Counted from the stretch's first letter, positions 7,488 to 16,307 are shown. The stretch is DNA of 42,419 nucleotides from Argonema antarcticum A004/B2 (GCF_023333585.1 NZ_JAIQZN010000043.1:1-42419), one strand, 5' to 3'. Numbers and translations: made by a program. The notes: a model not told the origin generated them from the sequence alone.

Positions 7488-7988
7488 TCAACAATTGTCT
7501 CCTAATTGCTGTTCGCAAGCGCCGATACTTACCCAGGTGCTAGAACCATCTTCCCAGTGTTCTTTCTTCCATATTGGGGCGTTGTGTTTGAGAGTATCGA
7601 TCGCATATTGACAAGCTGCAAACGCTTCCCCTCGATGGGGAGAACCAACCGCTACCAACACGCTGATTTCGCCGATTCCCAAACGTCCGATCCGATGGTG
7701 AATCGCCACCCGATTTACATCTTGCCACGTTTTGCGAAGATCGGCGGCAATTTGACGGAATACCTGAACCGCCATCGGCTCATAAGCTTGATATTCTAAG
7801 GCTACTACAGGCTTTCCATCGGTTTGGTTGCGAACCATCCCACTCATCAATACTACAGCACCGTTAGCGCGATCGTCTGCTAGTGCGTAGACTTCTTCAA
7901 GAGATAACGGCGCAAAGGTAATGGCAAAATTATCTCCTGGGTGGCTTCGATCGATCGCTGTTAAAGAAATAGTACTTGTATTGTTCAT
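7488..7988 (-). CDS. moaE: Molybdopterin synthase catalytic subunit
   Basis: Large subunit of molybdopterin synthase, which inserts two sulfurs from MoaD thiocarboxylate into precursor Z (cPMP). Family marks are strong: GAVVLMSGMVRN, LEYQAYEPMA, VAIHHRIGRLGIGE, SVLVAVGSPHRGEAF and the active-site KKEHWEDGSSTW near the C-terminus. The start at 7988 (MNNTSTISL) is chosen; an upstream ATG at 8042 would add 18 residues that read through a short interspersed sequence (GTAGGGGTAATATC) and is less likely. No moaD lies beside it. The next gene on this strand, pyrB, is unrelated. Confidence 0.93.
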   Translation of the reverse strand: MNNTSTISLTAIDRSHPGDNFAITFAPLSLEEVYALADDRANGAVVLMSGMVRNQTDGKPVVALEYQAYEPMAVQVFRQIAADLRKTWQDVNRVAIHHRIGRLGIGEISVLVAVGSPHRGEAFAACQYAIDTLKHNAPIWKKEHWEDGSSTWVSIGACEQQLGDNC

Positions 7989-8090
7989 TGGATTTAAATA
8001 GAGATGTAGGGGTAATATCGTTTCCAGTTGCATCGTTAGCATAAGAATGATATCGTCAAGTTGTCTGTTTTTATCGTTGGTTAAATTTTT

Positions 8091-8130
8091 ACCACAGATG
8101 AAGACAGATGAACACAGATGAACACAGATA
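8091..8130. repeat. Short repeat ACACAGATGA
   Basis: Three to four imperfect copies of a ten-base unit (CACAGATGAA) in the 200-base gap between moaE and pyrB. Nothing else is evident in this gap. Confidence 0.7.
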
Positions 8131-8243
8131 AGAGAAGAACGGGAATTTTTAGGTAACCGATACGTAAGGACATTACCCCTACATCTAGTTAGTAGTGTTG
8201 GAGAAATCTTTCAAATTTGAAATTAATTCCCACTTCCCTACAA

Positions 8244-9233
8244 TCACGCCTTTCCGCCGCCTATCAAGTAAAGCAGCGCCATGCGAACAGCAACGCCGCT
8301 GGTAACTTGTTGGGAAATCAGACTAAACTGGGGATCGTCCATCAGATCGGAGCTAATTTCTACGCCGCGATTGACGGGACCCGGATGCAGTACTTTGACA
8401 TCGGGTTTGCAGAGTTGGATGCGATCGCGTGTAATCCCAAACAACTGATGGTATTCTCGTAAACTGGGCAACAAATGCTGACTCATCCGTTCCTTTTGCA
8501 GCCGCAACGTCATCACAAAATCGGCATCTTGTAAAGCCGGTTCCAAATCCCAATGCAAAAATAATTTTCCAGGTCTATCTTTACCATAACCGGCAAACAA
8601 CAGCGGTAATAAAGTCGGCGGCCCAGCCAAATGGACTTCGGCTCCACTTCCCATTAAACTCCAGATATTAGAACGTGCTACTCGCGAATGTAGAATATCT
8701 CCGACGATCGCAATTTTTTTGTCCTTCAGCAGTTCTAATCGAGGTAGGTCTGGGTCTAACGCAGCAGAAATGGTAAACAAATCCAGCAACGCTTGTGAAG
8801 GATGTTCGTGTTGACCATCACCAGCATTAAGCACACTCACCTGAGATTGTAGCCGATCCATCTCATTTGCGATCGCTTGCGGCACCCCCGCCTCCCGATG
8901 GCGAATCACCATAATATTCGTTCCCATCGCCAGATACGTTATCGCCGTATCCAGAATAGTCTCCCCTTTCGTCAGAGAAGAAGTTGCCTGTGCAAAGCTA
9001 AGCGTATCCGCTGAGAGTCGCTTCGCCGCCAATTCAAAGCTATTGCGAGTCCGAGTAGAAGGCTCAAAAAATAAATTTGCCACCACCTGTCCTTGCAGCG
9101 TCGGTACTTTCTTCACCCGCCGCGACAGCACTTCCCGAAAACTAGCCGCAGTTTGTAGAACGGTATCATACTCAGATGGAACAAAATCAGCTAGGGAAAT
9201 AACGTGGCGGCGCGTCCAAGTCGTAGTAGCCAT
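8244..9233 (-). CDS. pyrB: Aspartate carbamoyltransferase catalytic subunit
   Basis: Joins carbamoyl phosphate and aspartate to carbamoyl aspartate, the first committed step of pyrimidine synthesis. The 329 residues are a full-length catalytic chain. [19 protein letters not shown] is the carbamoyl-phosphate motif, and [21 protein letters not shown] and [13 protein letters not shown] are the other active-site loops. ATG at 9233. The mgtE stop is 18 bases upstream, so both could be on one transcript although their functions differ. No regulatory pyrI is near. Confidence 0.97.
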   Translation of the reverse strand: MATTTWTRRHVISLADFVPSEYDTVLQTAASFREVLSRRVKKVPTLQGQVVANLFFEPSTRTRNSFELAAKRLSADTLSFAQATSSLTKGETILDTAITYLAMGTNIMVIRHREAGVPQAIANEMDRLQSQVSVLNAGDGQHEHPSQALLDLFTISAALDPDLPRLELLKDKKIAIVGDILHSRVARSNIWSLMGSGAEVHLAGPPTLLPLLFAGYGKDRPGKLFLHWDLEPALQDADFVMTLRLQKERMSQHLLPSLREYHQLFGITRDRIQLCKPDVKVLHPGPVNRGVEISSDLMDDPQFSLISQQVTSGVAVRMALLYLIGGGKA

Positions 9234-9251
9234 GAGGGTAATTTAGCCAAA

Positions 9252-10601
9252 TTACGTTGAAAATGTCTTCAAAGCGAATGAAATCATGGTTAGAAAAGTC
9301 AAGAATCCCACTGCATCCAGCAATGTAGTCAGCAAAGGCCCACTAATCAAAGCCGGATCGAGATTCACTCGCTTTAGTCCCATTGGCAACAACGTTCCCA
9401 GGGAAGCTGCTACCAACACATTAATAGACATCACCGCAGCGGCAATTAACGCCACCCACCGTTCGTTTGGGGGAGACCAAATCAGAGATAGAATGCCCAG
9501 AGAAAGGCCCAGCCCCAAGGCTGTACCCAATCCAGCCAGAACTTCTTTGCGGAGAATTTGCACGGTATCTTTGGGTGTTACCTCCCCCACGCCGAGTCCC
9601 CGCACTGTCACCGATAAAGCCTGAATAGCCACATTGCCGCTGGCATTGGACAAAATCGGCATAATGACTGCCAGAACGGGTACTAAGGAAATCACTTTCT
9701 GAAAAGGAGCGATCGCACTAGCAGCACCAATATATAAACCAATGTTACCCAGCAGCCACGGCAGGCGCTTGCGAAGTGTCACCAACGGATGAGATAGTGC
9801 TGCTTCGTCACCGCCGCTGACCCCCGCCAACTTCTGGATATCCTCAGTAGCTTCTTCTTCTAAAATGTCTATAACATCATCGATAGTGATGATTCCCACT
9901 AGACGATCTTCGCGATCGACTACTGGCACTGCGATTAAATCATAGCGTTTCATCTGTCGCGCCACCTCTTCCTGCGCCATATCCGTCCTTACTTTAACGA
10001 CGCGATGGCTAGCAATATCCCCTACCAAGACATCGGGAAAAGTAAATAACAGCTGCCGCAAAGAAACCACCTTCAACAGTTTGCGGTTGTCATCCGTGAC
10101 GTAAGCATAGTAAATTGTTTCCTTATCTTCATCGCTCAAGCGGATTTTGTTTAAAGCTTCTCCAACAGTCAATCCCTCCCGCAGTCGCACATATTCCGTC
10201 GTCATCACCCGACCCGCAGTGCCTTCTGGATAGCCCAAAATCCTTGCGGTTGCCTGCCTTTCTTCAGAACTGAGCTGCTGTACGAGTCGCTTTACCACTC
10301 CAGCAGGCAATTCGTCAAACAATTCGGCCCGATCGTCGGGACGCATAGCATCTACAATTTGGCATACATGAGCGTTATGCAGAGAATTAATCAATTCTTC
10401 CTGCACTTCAGCGGGTAGATACTCAAAGACATCAATAGCCTGATCTTTTTTGAGCAGGCGAAATGCTAGAGCGCGACGTTCTGCTGGCAAATCAGCAATG
10501 TAATCTCCCACATCTACAGCCGGGATGCGATTGAGTTCAGACTTTAGTTGATTTAAGTCAGCAATATCCGATAGTGCAACACGTCCTTCCTGAGTGAGCA
10601 T
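9252..10601 (-). CDS. mgtE: Magnesium transporter MgtE
   Basis: A 449-residue Mg2+ channel of the inner membrane. It has the MgtE N-domain (residues about 20-125, with RRALAFRLLKKDQAIDVFEYL), two CBS domains (about 130-255, MTTEYVRLREGLTV and AVPVVDREDRLVGIITIDDV) and five C-terminal membrane helices with the pore signature NASGNVAIQALSV. The cytosolic domains close the pore when Mg2+ is high. The ATG at 10601 is preferred over the GTG at 10643 because GGGAGG sits four bases before it. The leader shows alternative base pairing around this Shine-Dalgarno sequence, described separately. Confidence 0.95.
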   Translation of the reverse strand: MLTQEGRVALSDIADLNQLKSELNRIPAVDVGDYIADLPAERRALAFRLLKKDQAIDVFEYLPAEVQEELINSLHNAHVCQIVDAMRPDDRAELFDELPAGVVKRLVQQLSSEERQATARILGYPEGTAGRVMTTEYVRLREGLTVGEALNKIRLSDEDKETIYYAYVTDDNRKLLKVVSLRQLLFTFPDVLVGDIASHRVVKVRTDMAQEEVARQMKRYDLIAVPVVDREDRLVGIITIDDVIDILEEEATEDIQKLAGVSGGDEAALSHPLVTLRKRLPWLLGNIGLYIGAASAIAPFQKVISLVPVLAVIMPILSNASGNVAIQALSVTVRGLGVGEVTPKDTVQILRKEVLAGLGTALGLGLSLGILSLIWSPPNERWVALIAAAVMSINVLVAASLGTLLPMGLKRVNLDPALISGPLLTTLLDAVGFLTFLTMISFALKTFST

Positions 10602-10690
10602 AAAACCTCCCAATCTCCCACGCGCCGGGAGACAGGGCTTCACCAGGCGCTTAGGAGCTTACTACTGTGACTGGATGGACTTCGGTCCAT
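10602..10690 (-). promoter_or_regulatory. Structured leader of mgtE, possible regulatory RNA
   Basis: On the minus strand the leader starts with a perfect 6-bp hairpin ATGGAC-CGAA-GTCCAT (10690-10675). Nearer the gene, TCTCCC (10632-10627) can pair with GGGAGA (10619-10614) or with the Shine-Dalgarno GGGAGG (10611-10606). Such a switch beside a Mg2+ transporter suggests a sensing leader, but it does not match an M-box that I can recognise. Confidence 0.4.
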
Positions 10691-10800
10691 GAAAACATTT
10701 AATTGAATTCAACACTCGTATCTGCTACAAGCTAGCGATACCAGTAAGTCTATGCTACTCCCAGAAGATTAATTGCACAATCCCTTTAGAGAGGGGCCAG

Positions 10801-10974
10801 AAAAGTCAAAAGTCAAAAAGTGGCTAGGGGAAGAGGGAAGAGGGGAAAACAAGAATGACTAATGACTGACTGAGGGGCAGAATCTTCTCCCTCTTCCCTA
10901 GTCCCTAGCCCCTCTTCCCCCTGCCCCTAACCCCTAGCCCCTAGCCCCTAGCCACTTTTTGACTTTTGACTTTT
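10801..10974. repeat. Inverted repeat built from tandem heptamers
   Basis: The 30-base arm at 10801-10830 (AAAAGTCAAA ... GGCTAGGGG) is the exact inverse of 10945-10974. Between them are pyrimidine/purine tracts with CCCTAGC and CCCTCTT units. The rest of the gap from 10691 to 11072 holds no gene that I can support. Confidence 0.85.
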
Positions 10975-11072
10975 GACTTTTGACTTCCGCATAGCGGCCC
11001 TAGTTGTTGTTTGGTAGAAGATTTGCTAAAATCTCACGCACTGCCATCATCAAATACAGAGGTTTAATACGG

Positions 11073-11195
11073 ATGGACATCAAATTAGTTCTAATGGGAT
11101 TGACATTTGTATTTATCCTGTCCAGCCTATTCTTTGGCACCAAAAATGGATTTTACGATTCGGACAACTACCACGGTAACGGTTCGGCGCACTAA
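11073..11195 (+). CDS. Small single-span membrane peptide, unknown function
   Basis: A 40-residue peptide starting MDIKLVLMGLTFVFILSSLFF, one predicted membrane helix, then a short polar tail GTKNGFYDSDNYHGNGSAH rich in Tyr, His and Asn. The ATG at 11073 is preceded by AGAGG about ten bases away; a longer reading from 11004 adds a repeat-derived leader and is unlikely. Size and shape recall the low-molecular-mass subunits of thylakoid complexes, but I do not recognise a named family. It is alone between repeats. Confidence 0.6.
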   Translation: MDIKLVLMGLTFVFILSSLFFGTKNGFYDSDNYHGNGSAH

Positions 11196-11274
11196 AAAAG
11201 CCCACAGCGTTAGCCCGGAGGCTAGACAAACTCTCGCCTGCCTACACAGGCGAAAAGAAATTTTGGGATTTTAG

Positions 11275-11310
11275 GCCGCGCAGGCGGTATAAGTTTGTGT
11301 AGCCGCGCCT
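11275..11310. repeat. Second copy of GCGCAGGCGG-GTGTAGCCGCG repeat
   Basis: GGCCGCGCAGGCGG ... GTTTGTGTAGCCGCG matches the element after the TPR gene at 3338-3375. A CGCCTG/CAGGCG hairpin lies just before it at 11237-11255. Confidence 0.7.
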
Positions 11311-11347
11311 TTAGGCGTTAGGCTGTAACTCTTCCAAAGGGAGCATC

Positions 11348-13039
11348 GTGATCGAGCTAGAATGCTTACCCTATAGCGTGAATCATGCCGACGAAGGGGT
11401 CTGTCTGCTAGTGCGGATGGGCCCATATCGCATCATGTTCGACTGTGGGATGGAGAACATAACGCCCTTACAGGCAGATTTGAAGCAAGGACTGCCAGCT
11501 GACGTAGTGCTATGCAGTCACGCTCACCCCGATCATGCTAGGGGCTTTCTAGCGCTGCATCAAGCTTTCCCTCAGTTGCCAATTTACGCCAGCGAAGCAA
11601 CAACGCAATTGTTGCCGCTGAATTGGCCGAATTTAGACCCGCAGAAAATACCGCAATTTTGTCAAGCTTTGCCGTGGCGATCGCCTGTGGAGTTTCAAGA
11701 CGGCCTATGTGCTGAATTGTTTCCCGCCGGTCACCTACCGGGAGCTGCCGCCATCCGGCTAACCTACACTACTCCTCGCCGTACCTACACCCTGGTTTAT
11801 ACGGGTGACTTTTTCCTGTCCAACTCCCGTCTGGTGGAAGGGTTACCTTTAGATGCCTTGCGCGGAGTAGAACCTGATGTACTGGTTGTCGAAGGCACCT
11901 ATGGCACGGCGCGTCATCCCCATCGGCGACAGCAGGAAAACCAGCTAGCAGAACGCATCAGCAGAGCGATCGCCAACGGTCAATCTGTACTCCTACCAGT
12001 CCCAACTTTGGGCCTCGGTCAGGAAATCCTCATGCTCCTACGCAGTCACCACCTATTCACAGGTCGCGACGTGGATATCTGGGTCGATGGCTCAATTGCC
12101 GCAGGTTGCGACGCCTATCTTAACCTCCTGCCTCACCTACCGGGCTCGGTACAGAATTTTTCCCGCCATCAACCCCTTTTTTGGGATGAACGAGTCCGTC
12201 CCCGCGTCCGTCGGCTACAACCCGAACAGCGTCAAATCGTCAGTAAGTCTCCCTGTATTGTTTTTACGGATGAAACAGCCGATCTGAATGCTTATTGTCA
12301 TCCAGATAGCGGTTCTTGGCTAATATTGCTCCCTCACCGACCCGGACGCCCAATCGCTGAGGAGTATCAAGTCCTGATGTCTGACTCCGGCACAAACCCC
12401 GAACCATCCAGATCTCAACGCAAACACAAACTTACATCACCTATTAGCGTCGAAAGCTATTTGTTAGCCCAGCATTGCGATGGCCCCGGCACTACCCAGC
12501 TGATCCATAACCTGCGTCCCCAGCACGTGGTGTTTATGCACGGCTCTCCCACCTACTTAGCAGACTTGACAAGTTTGGATGAGCTGCACAACCGCTACCA
12601 TTTGCATTCCCCATCTGCGGGAACGCTTGTCGAACTGCCAATAGGCGAGACATTTCTGCAACCAGCAGCACCGGAAACTAACTACGAAGGCGAACTAACT
12701 GAGTTGGGGACGGTGGTGACAATTACCCTCCCTGATGCCATTACCGTCGATCCGCGCTGGCAAAATTTTGCTGACACTGGTTTAATAGAGGCACGCTGGC
12801 AAGGTGAGGAACTGGTATTGCGGGGGTTAACGCAACGGGAGTTGCTGACTCAAGGAAGCGATCGCATCCCCGCCGACTTAGCCTGCTGCGGCAGGTGTCT
12901 CCACCAGCGGGGACAGCGTTGTTGGAACCAGGCATCCCCCCTGTTTGGCTTCAAGGTCACACCAGATGGTTACTGTCCTGTGTTTGAACCCTCTGCTACT
13001 CAACCCCGATCCTTAAGGGAAGATGAACAAAATAATTAA
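11348..13039 (+). CDS. MBL-fold (beta-CASP-type) metallo-hydrolase with Cys-rich tail
   Basis: A 563-residue protein of the metallo-beta-lactamase fold. The metal motif SHAHPDH is at residues 57-63, FPAGHLPGA gives the next His, YTGDF the bridging Asp, and EGTYG plus a long insert (residues about 185-380) fit a beta-CASP cap as in RNase J and CPSF-type nucleases; FMHGSP near the end supplies a late His. The C-terminal 60 residues hold CCGRCLHQRGQRCW ... YCPVF, a four- or five-Cys cluster that may bind a metal. Start GTG at 11348 with AAAGGGA about six bases upstream. Substrate is unknown; RNA or DNA processing is a reasonable guess. Confidence 0.87.
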   Translation: MIELECLPYSVNHADEGVCLLVRMGPYRIMFDCGMENITPLQADLKQGLPADVVLCSHAHPDHARGFLALHQAFPQLPIYASEATTQLLPLNWPNLDPQKIPQFCQALPWRSPVEFQDGLCAELFPAGHLPGAAAIRLTYTTPRRTYTLVYTGDFFLSNSRLVEGLPLDALRGVEPDVLVVEGTYGTARHPHRRQQENQLAERISRAIANGQSVLLPVPTLGLGQEILMLLRSHHLFTGRDVDIWVDGSIAAGCDAYLNLLPHLPGSVQNFSRHQPLFWDERVRPRVRRLQPEQRQIVSKSPCIVFTDETADLNAYCHPDSGSWLILLPHRPGRPIAEEYQVLMSDSGTNPEPSRSQRKHKLTSPISVESYLLAQHCDGPGTTQLIHNLRPQHVVFMHGSPTYLADLTSLDELHNRYHLHSPSAGTLVELPIGETFLQPAAPETNYEGELTELGTVVTITLPDAITVDPRWQNFADTGLIEARWQGEELVLRGLTQRELLTQGSDRIPADLACCGRCLHQRGQRCWNQASPLFGFKVTPDGYCPVFEPSATQPRSLREDEQNN

Positions 13040-13102
13040 CCTTTGAAATTATTGGTTTGCTCCTCAGCCTAATTCATCCGTAGAGTCAATCCAAAATCCA
13101 AA

Positions 13103-13142
13103 ATTTTAGCCCAGCGCTGGGGATATAACGCTGGGCTAAAAT
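13103..13142. terminator. Bidirectional terminator between convergent genes
   Basis: A perfect 14-bp stem, ATTTTAGCCCAGCG against CGCTGGGCTAAAAT, with a 12-base loop. It lies between the MBL gene (+) and the DUF6679-like gene (-); the A/T ends of the stem give a T-run in both directions. Confidence 0.75.
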
Positions 13143-13178
13143 GGAATTGACCAAACTCAAGCGCACCCACCAAAAGCA

Positions 13179-13490
13179 CTAATCTGAATTCGCGTCAGGG
13201 TAATGGTTGCGAATTTGTTCTGCTTCGGGACAATCGTCCGAAACTAACGGTTCTACATTACCTTTTGGCACAGAAGCTAACTTCTGACTAACCGCACCAA
13301 TGCTTTCCAGGCGCACCATCTCTTCCCAAGAAGAAATTTCATCTTCTTCATCGGTTTCATAACGCAACGTTACTAAATCCCCTTCAATGTCGATGATGCG
13401 AGCGCGTTCGATCCAACGTTGCTGGTCCCGCAAGAAAACACAGACTTCACGACCATCGCAACAGAGTTGATAGATCTTGCGGTGTAGCAT
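13179..13490 (-). CDS. Small conserved cyanobacterial protein (DUF6679-like)
   Basis: A 103-residue protein beginning MLHRKIYQLCCDGREVCVFL with a compact beta-rich core (RWIERARIIDIEGDLVTLRYETDEEDEI) and an acidic, probably disordered tail. I recognise it as a small protein common in cyanobacteria and, with less certainty, as DUF6679; its function is not known. The ATG at 13490 has AGGAG ten bases upstream, which decides against the longer reading from 13532. It stands alone, convergent with the MBL gene. Confidence 0.72.
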   Translation of the reverse strand: MLHRKIYQLCCDGREVCVFLRDQQRWIERARIIDIEGDLVTLRYETDEEDEISSWEEMVRLESIGAVSQKLASVPKGNVEPLVSDDCPEAEQIRNHYPDANSD

Positions 13491-13532
13491 ATATTGTTTC
13501 TCCTGAACAGGGAACTCTTGAACGCACCCCAA

Positions 13533-14369
13533 CTAAATCAAAGATTATAGTTGAGGATTCTTTCGCTAAGAAATACTAAATCTCTCGATTTTACCAGAAA
13601 TACTAGCCTTCTTTGTTTGTCTCCACAACTTTTGCTCTTTGAGCAATTCAGTCAAAAGTAATTGTTTGACTTTTTATTTCTAAGAGAAAAAGTGTTCGGT
13701 TTACTTGGTCTATGTCTCCAGCTTTTACCAGCTTTTACACTACCAAGTTTACCAATGAATGAATTGATTGTTTTGGCAAAACTAAAAAAGAAAAAAACAA
13801 TCATCAGAAGTCAGAAGAAAGTTTTGTTAAGTATATAAGGATTTGGCTTCTAATTCTGGTTTCTGGATATTGGCTCCTAGATTCTTAAGTTTTTACTTTT
13901 TGCTTCCCAAAGAGAAAAGCCTTTACCTTTGGCTTAGTCTCCTATGAGGACAGGGTAGGGTTTATACCTACGACGATATCAGTCAAATTCGTTACCCTGG
14001 ATTCACGATCGCTCACAAGAAGTGAAATTGCTTTTAAGCAGTATCAACCAGCTTATTGCCGGAATCCAGTTTGGAATTTGTCTGCGCGTATCCTAACACA
14101 AAAGAGACGCTTTCATCTCAATTTTCAGCTTCCAGTGAGGTAATAGCTAAAAATTTGGCTTTTTTAATTTTGACCCATACCTTGTCAAAGGAATAAGTAT
14201 TACTTTATCGATTTTATAATATTCAGGCCAAATCTGCGAACTGCCAGACTCTATTTTTTGTCTAAATTTACACTTTACCCAAGCGGCTGCGCCAAAAACT
14301 TCAGCCTCACAAAATATCATAACGGCAAAGTCCCTATTTGAGGGTCTTGCCGTTAGTCACCACTATAAA
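13533..14369. other. Long gene-free stretch
   Basis: About 840 AT-rich bases without a supportable gene. An imperfect hairpin at 14321-14354 (AACGGCAA ... TTGCCGTT with CCCT/AGGG inside) is the only clear structure. Several very short open frames exist but none has family signs. Confidence 0.6.
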
Positions 14370-14497
14370 CTAGAACACCGATTTAGTATTAGAGAGGGGG
14401 GGATGAGAAACCGGGATTCTTTGGTTGTCAAGGTCGATATTGCGTTGGTATAACGCACATATTCCCGGTTTGTGGCATTACTAAATTGGTGTTCTAG
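14370..14497. repeat. Nested palindromic element, MITE-like
   Basis: Outer arms CTAGAACACCGATTTAGTA (14370-14388) and its inverse at 14479-14497 differ at one base. Inside, AAACCGGGA (14408-14417) faces TCCCGGTTT (14462-14471), and TGCGTT faces AACGCA near 14440-14457. The whole 128 bases can fold into one long hairpin. It may be a non-autonomous transposable element or a structured RNA. Confidence 0.65.
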
Positions 14498-14545
14498 GCC
14501 AAGCTTACGCCAGTGGGAGTGTATTTAAGAATACAGAAAATTGTC

Positions 14546-14794
14546 TTAGCAAGGTACGGCAGTCGGTTGTATGGATCTTAAATAAACTTGGCCGTACTCT
14601 ACTAGGCTTCGTGTCACATCTCCGCGTCCCTCTCGTTCAATTTGACCTGAGTGGAGGGCTCTGTATAGCGTGACAACGGCGTCTAAATCCGCTGACTGGT
14701 AGCCTTTATTAGCCAGTACCTGGCCAATCAGACCTTCAGAAGCAACACTTAAACACCCTGTTTGAAAAGCAGACTTTACCAGTGAGCGAATCAT
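14546..14794 (-). CDS. Small hypothetical protein
   Basis: An 82-residue, mainly helical protein beginning MIRSLVKSAFQTGCLSVASEG and continuing LIGQVLANKGYQSADLDAVV. The pattern of a short helix, GLI-QVLA, and YQSADLDA resembles small cyanobacterial proteins of unknown function that I have no name for. No membrane segment or metal motif. It is isolated between the palindromic element at 14370-14497 and a 450-base gap. Start ATG at 14794. Confidence 0.6.
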   Translation of the reverse strand: MIRSLVKSAFQTGCLSVASEGLIGQVLANKGYQSADLDAVVTLYRALHSGQIEREGRGDVTRSLVEYGQVYLRSIQPTAVPC

Positions 14795-15248
14795 AACGTC
14801 TCAGCGAATCCTAGATGCGTTAATCGTTAATTATCAGTATCAAACATCTCTCTGATTAAGTAAATGACGGAGATCCGCAGTAGCCTGTGATAAATTTCCT
14901 CATTGTGCTGTGATTTAGGTCACTGAGGCTCAAAGTTGTTGATTTAGGCTACGGAAAGTCTAGTAGTGCTGTGTATGGTGGGCGTAAGACTACAACAGAG
15001 AGATTCGACTTATGTAATAGCTTAGATGGATTAATGTAAAGAATGTGTAAAGAATACAGGGGTATATGTAGAAAAGTTCGTGAAGATTCGGAAAATAGGT
15101 TCACCGAAGGCCAGATGCAACCTATGTAAGCGGCACTATCGTCAGAGACTCACTTCACCCATTGATGGCTTTGACTATTCTTTTTGGAGACCGATCGCTT
15201 GTAAAGTAGTGGGATTACCACAATTCTTGTTAAACAGGAACAGCACCA
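14795..15248. other. Gene-free stretch before the mutarotase
   Basis: About 450 bases with no gene that I trust. A 62-codon frame at 15080-15268 is open but has no family signs. Short direct repeats (TGTAAAGAATG / TGTAAAGAATAC near 15036-15058) are visible. It should hold the promoters of the two divergent neighbours. Confidence 0.5.
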
Positions 15249-16118
15249 GTGTTGGCGATCGCAATTAAAGAGCAGCAATATAAAACCTACATTCTCTCGG
15301 ACGAAACAGCCCAATCCGAGGTAGAAGTCGTTCCAGAGCGAGGCGGTATCATTACCAGATGGCGCGTACAAGGTCAAGAAATTCTCTACCTAGACGCAGA
15401 GCGATTGACCGATCCAAACTTGAGCGTCCGAGGCGGCATTCCTATTCTGTTTCCCATCTGCGGCAACTTACCCGACAACACCTACACCCATCAAACTAAA
15501 CAGTACAGCCTCAAACAACACGGTTTTGCTCGCGACCTTCCCTGGGAAGTGACTGACCAAGTTACACAAGACGTGGCAAGTATTACTCTAGTTCTGGAAA
15601 GCAACGACGAGACCCGGAAAGTTTACCCATTTGACTTCAAAGTCGCCTTCACCTACATTCTCAGGGGTAACACACTCCAAATTCGTCAGCGCTACACCAA
15701 TCTCTCGGATGAACAGATGCCCTTTTCCACAGGTCTGCATCCTTACTTTTATATGCCAGATAAGACCCAGGTGGAGTTCAAGATTCCCGCTAGCGAGTAC
15801 CAAGATAAGCTAACTAAGACAAACCGTTCCTTTACAGGTAACTTTGACTTCGACAGCGATGAAATTGATGTGGCATTTCGGGATATCAGGAGTCCATTTG
15901 CCAGCGTCACCGACAACAACCGCAAGTTGCGGCTAAATCTGAGTTACGACGAAGCTTACTCTACGCTGGTTTTCTGGACGGTTAAAGGTAAAGATTTTTA
16001 CTGTCTCGAACCTTGGACTGCGCCTCGAAACGCCCTGAATACGGGAGAAAATCTGATCCGCTTAGAACCAGAAGCCACTTTTGAAACCCTAGTTAGTCTG
16101 AGTGCAAATTTTTTCTAG
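15249..16118 (+). CDS. Aldose 1-epimerase / mutarotase family protein
   Basis: A 289-residue galactose-mutarotase-fold enzyme that interconverts alpha and beta anomers of a hexose or hexose phosphate. Motifs: RGGIPILFPICG, the conserved KQHGFAR, TGLHPYF with the second active-site His, and LEPWTAPRNALNTGE with the catalytic Glu. The RGGIP and HGFARD forms are closer to hexose-6-phosphate mutarotases (YeaD group) than to classical GalM, though this is not certain. Start GTG at 15249 (TTG at 15252 also possible). It precedes tRNA-Lys and the aldolase gene, both on the same strand. Confidence 0.85.
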   Translation: MLAIAIKEQQYKTYILSDETAQSEVEVVPERGGIITRWRVQGQEILYLDAERLTDPNLSVRGGIPILFPICGNLPDNTYTHQTKQYSLKQHGFARDLPWEVTDQVTQDVASITLVLESNDETRKVYPFDFKVAFTYILRGNTLQIRQRYTNLSDEQMPFSTGLHPYFYMPDKTQVEFKIPASEYQDKLTKTNRSFTGNFDFDSDEIDVAFRDIRSPFASVTDNNRKLRLNLSYDEAYSTLVFWTVKGKDFYCLEPWTAPRNALNTGENLIRLEPEATFETLVSLSANFF

Positions 16119-16176
16119 GGGCTAAGAGTGCTAGGGGCTACCCTTTTCCTGTTGTCGATCTTTTTCGGGAAAACGC

Positions 16177-16205
16177 TTGACAAACTCTTTTTATCTGTGT
16201 TAAGT
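16177..16205 (+). promoter_or_regulatory. Possible promoter of tRNA-Lys
   Basis: TTGACA at 16177-16182, then 17 bases, then TTAAGT at 16200-16205, about 30 bases before the tRNA. The -35 is consensus; the -10 is weak. Confidence 0.4.
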
Positions 16206-16235
16206 TGATGAACGTTGTCTAAAAAACAATTTTCT

Positions 16236-16307
16236 GGGTCGCTAACTCAATGGTAGAGTACTCGGCTTTTAACCGAATAGTTCCGGGTTCGAGTCCCGGG
16301 CGACCCA
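16236..16307 (+). tRNA. tRNA-Lys (UUU)
   Basis: A full cloverleaf: acceptor GGGTCGC pairs with GCGACCC and is followed by discriminator A at 16307; D arm ACTC/GAGT; anticodon loop CTTTTAA with anticodon TTT; T arm CCGGG-TTCGAGT-CCCGG. CCA is not encoded. It stands alone between the mutarotase and aldolase genes. Confidence 0.96.

Noticed and set aside
10602-10690. Classical M-box Mg2+ riboswitch upstream of mgtE
   Set aside because: The leader is too short and I do not see the M-box core; kept only as an unassigned candidate leader.
15080-15268. A 62-codon plus-strand frame with a CxxC (CNLCKRHYRQ)
   Set aside because: No ribosome site, no family resemblance beyond a chance CxxC, and it overlaps the start of the mutarotase gene.
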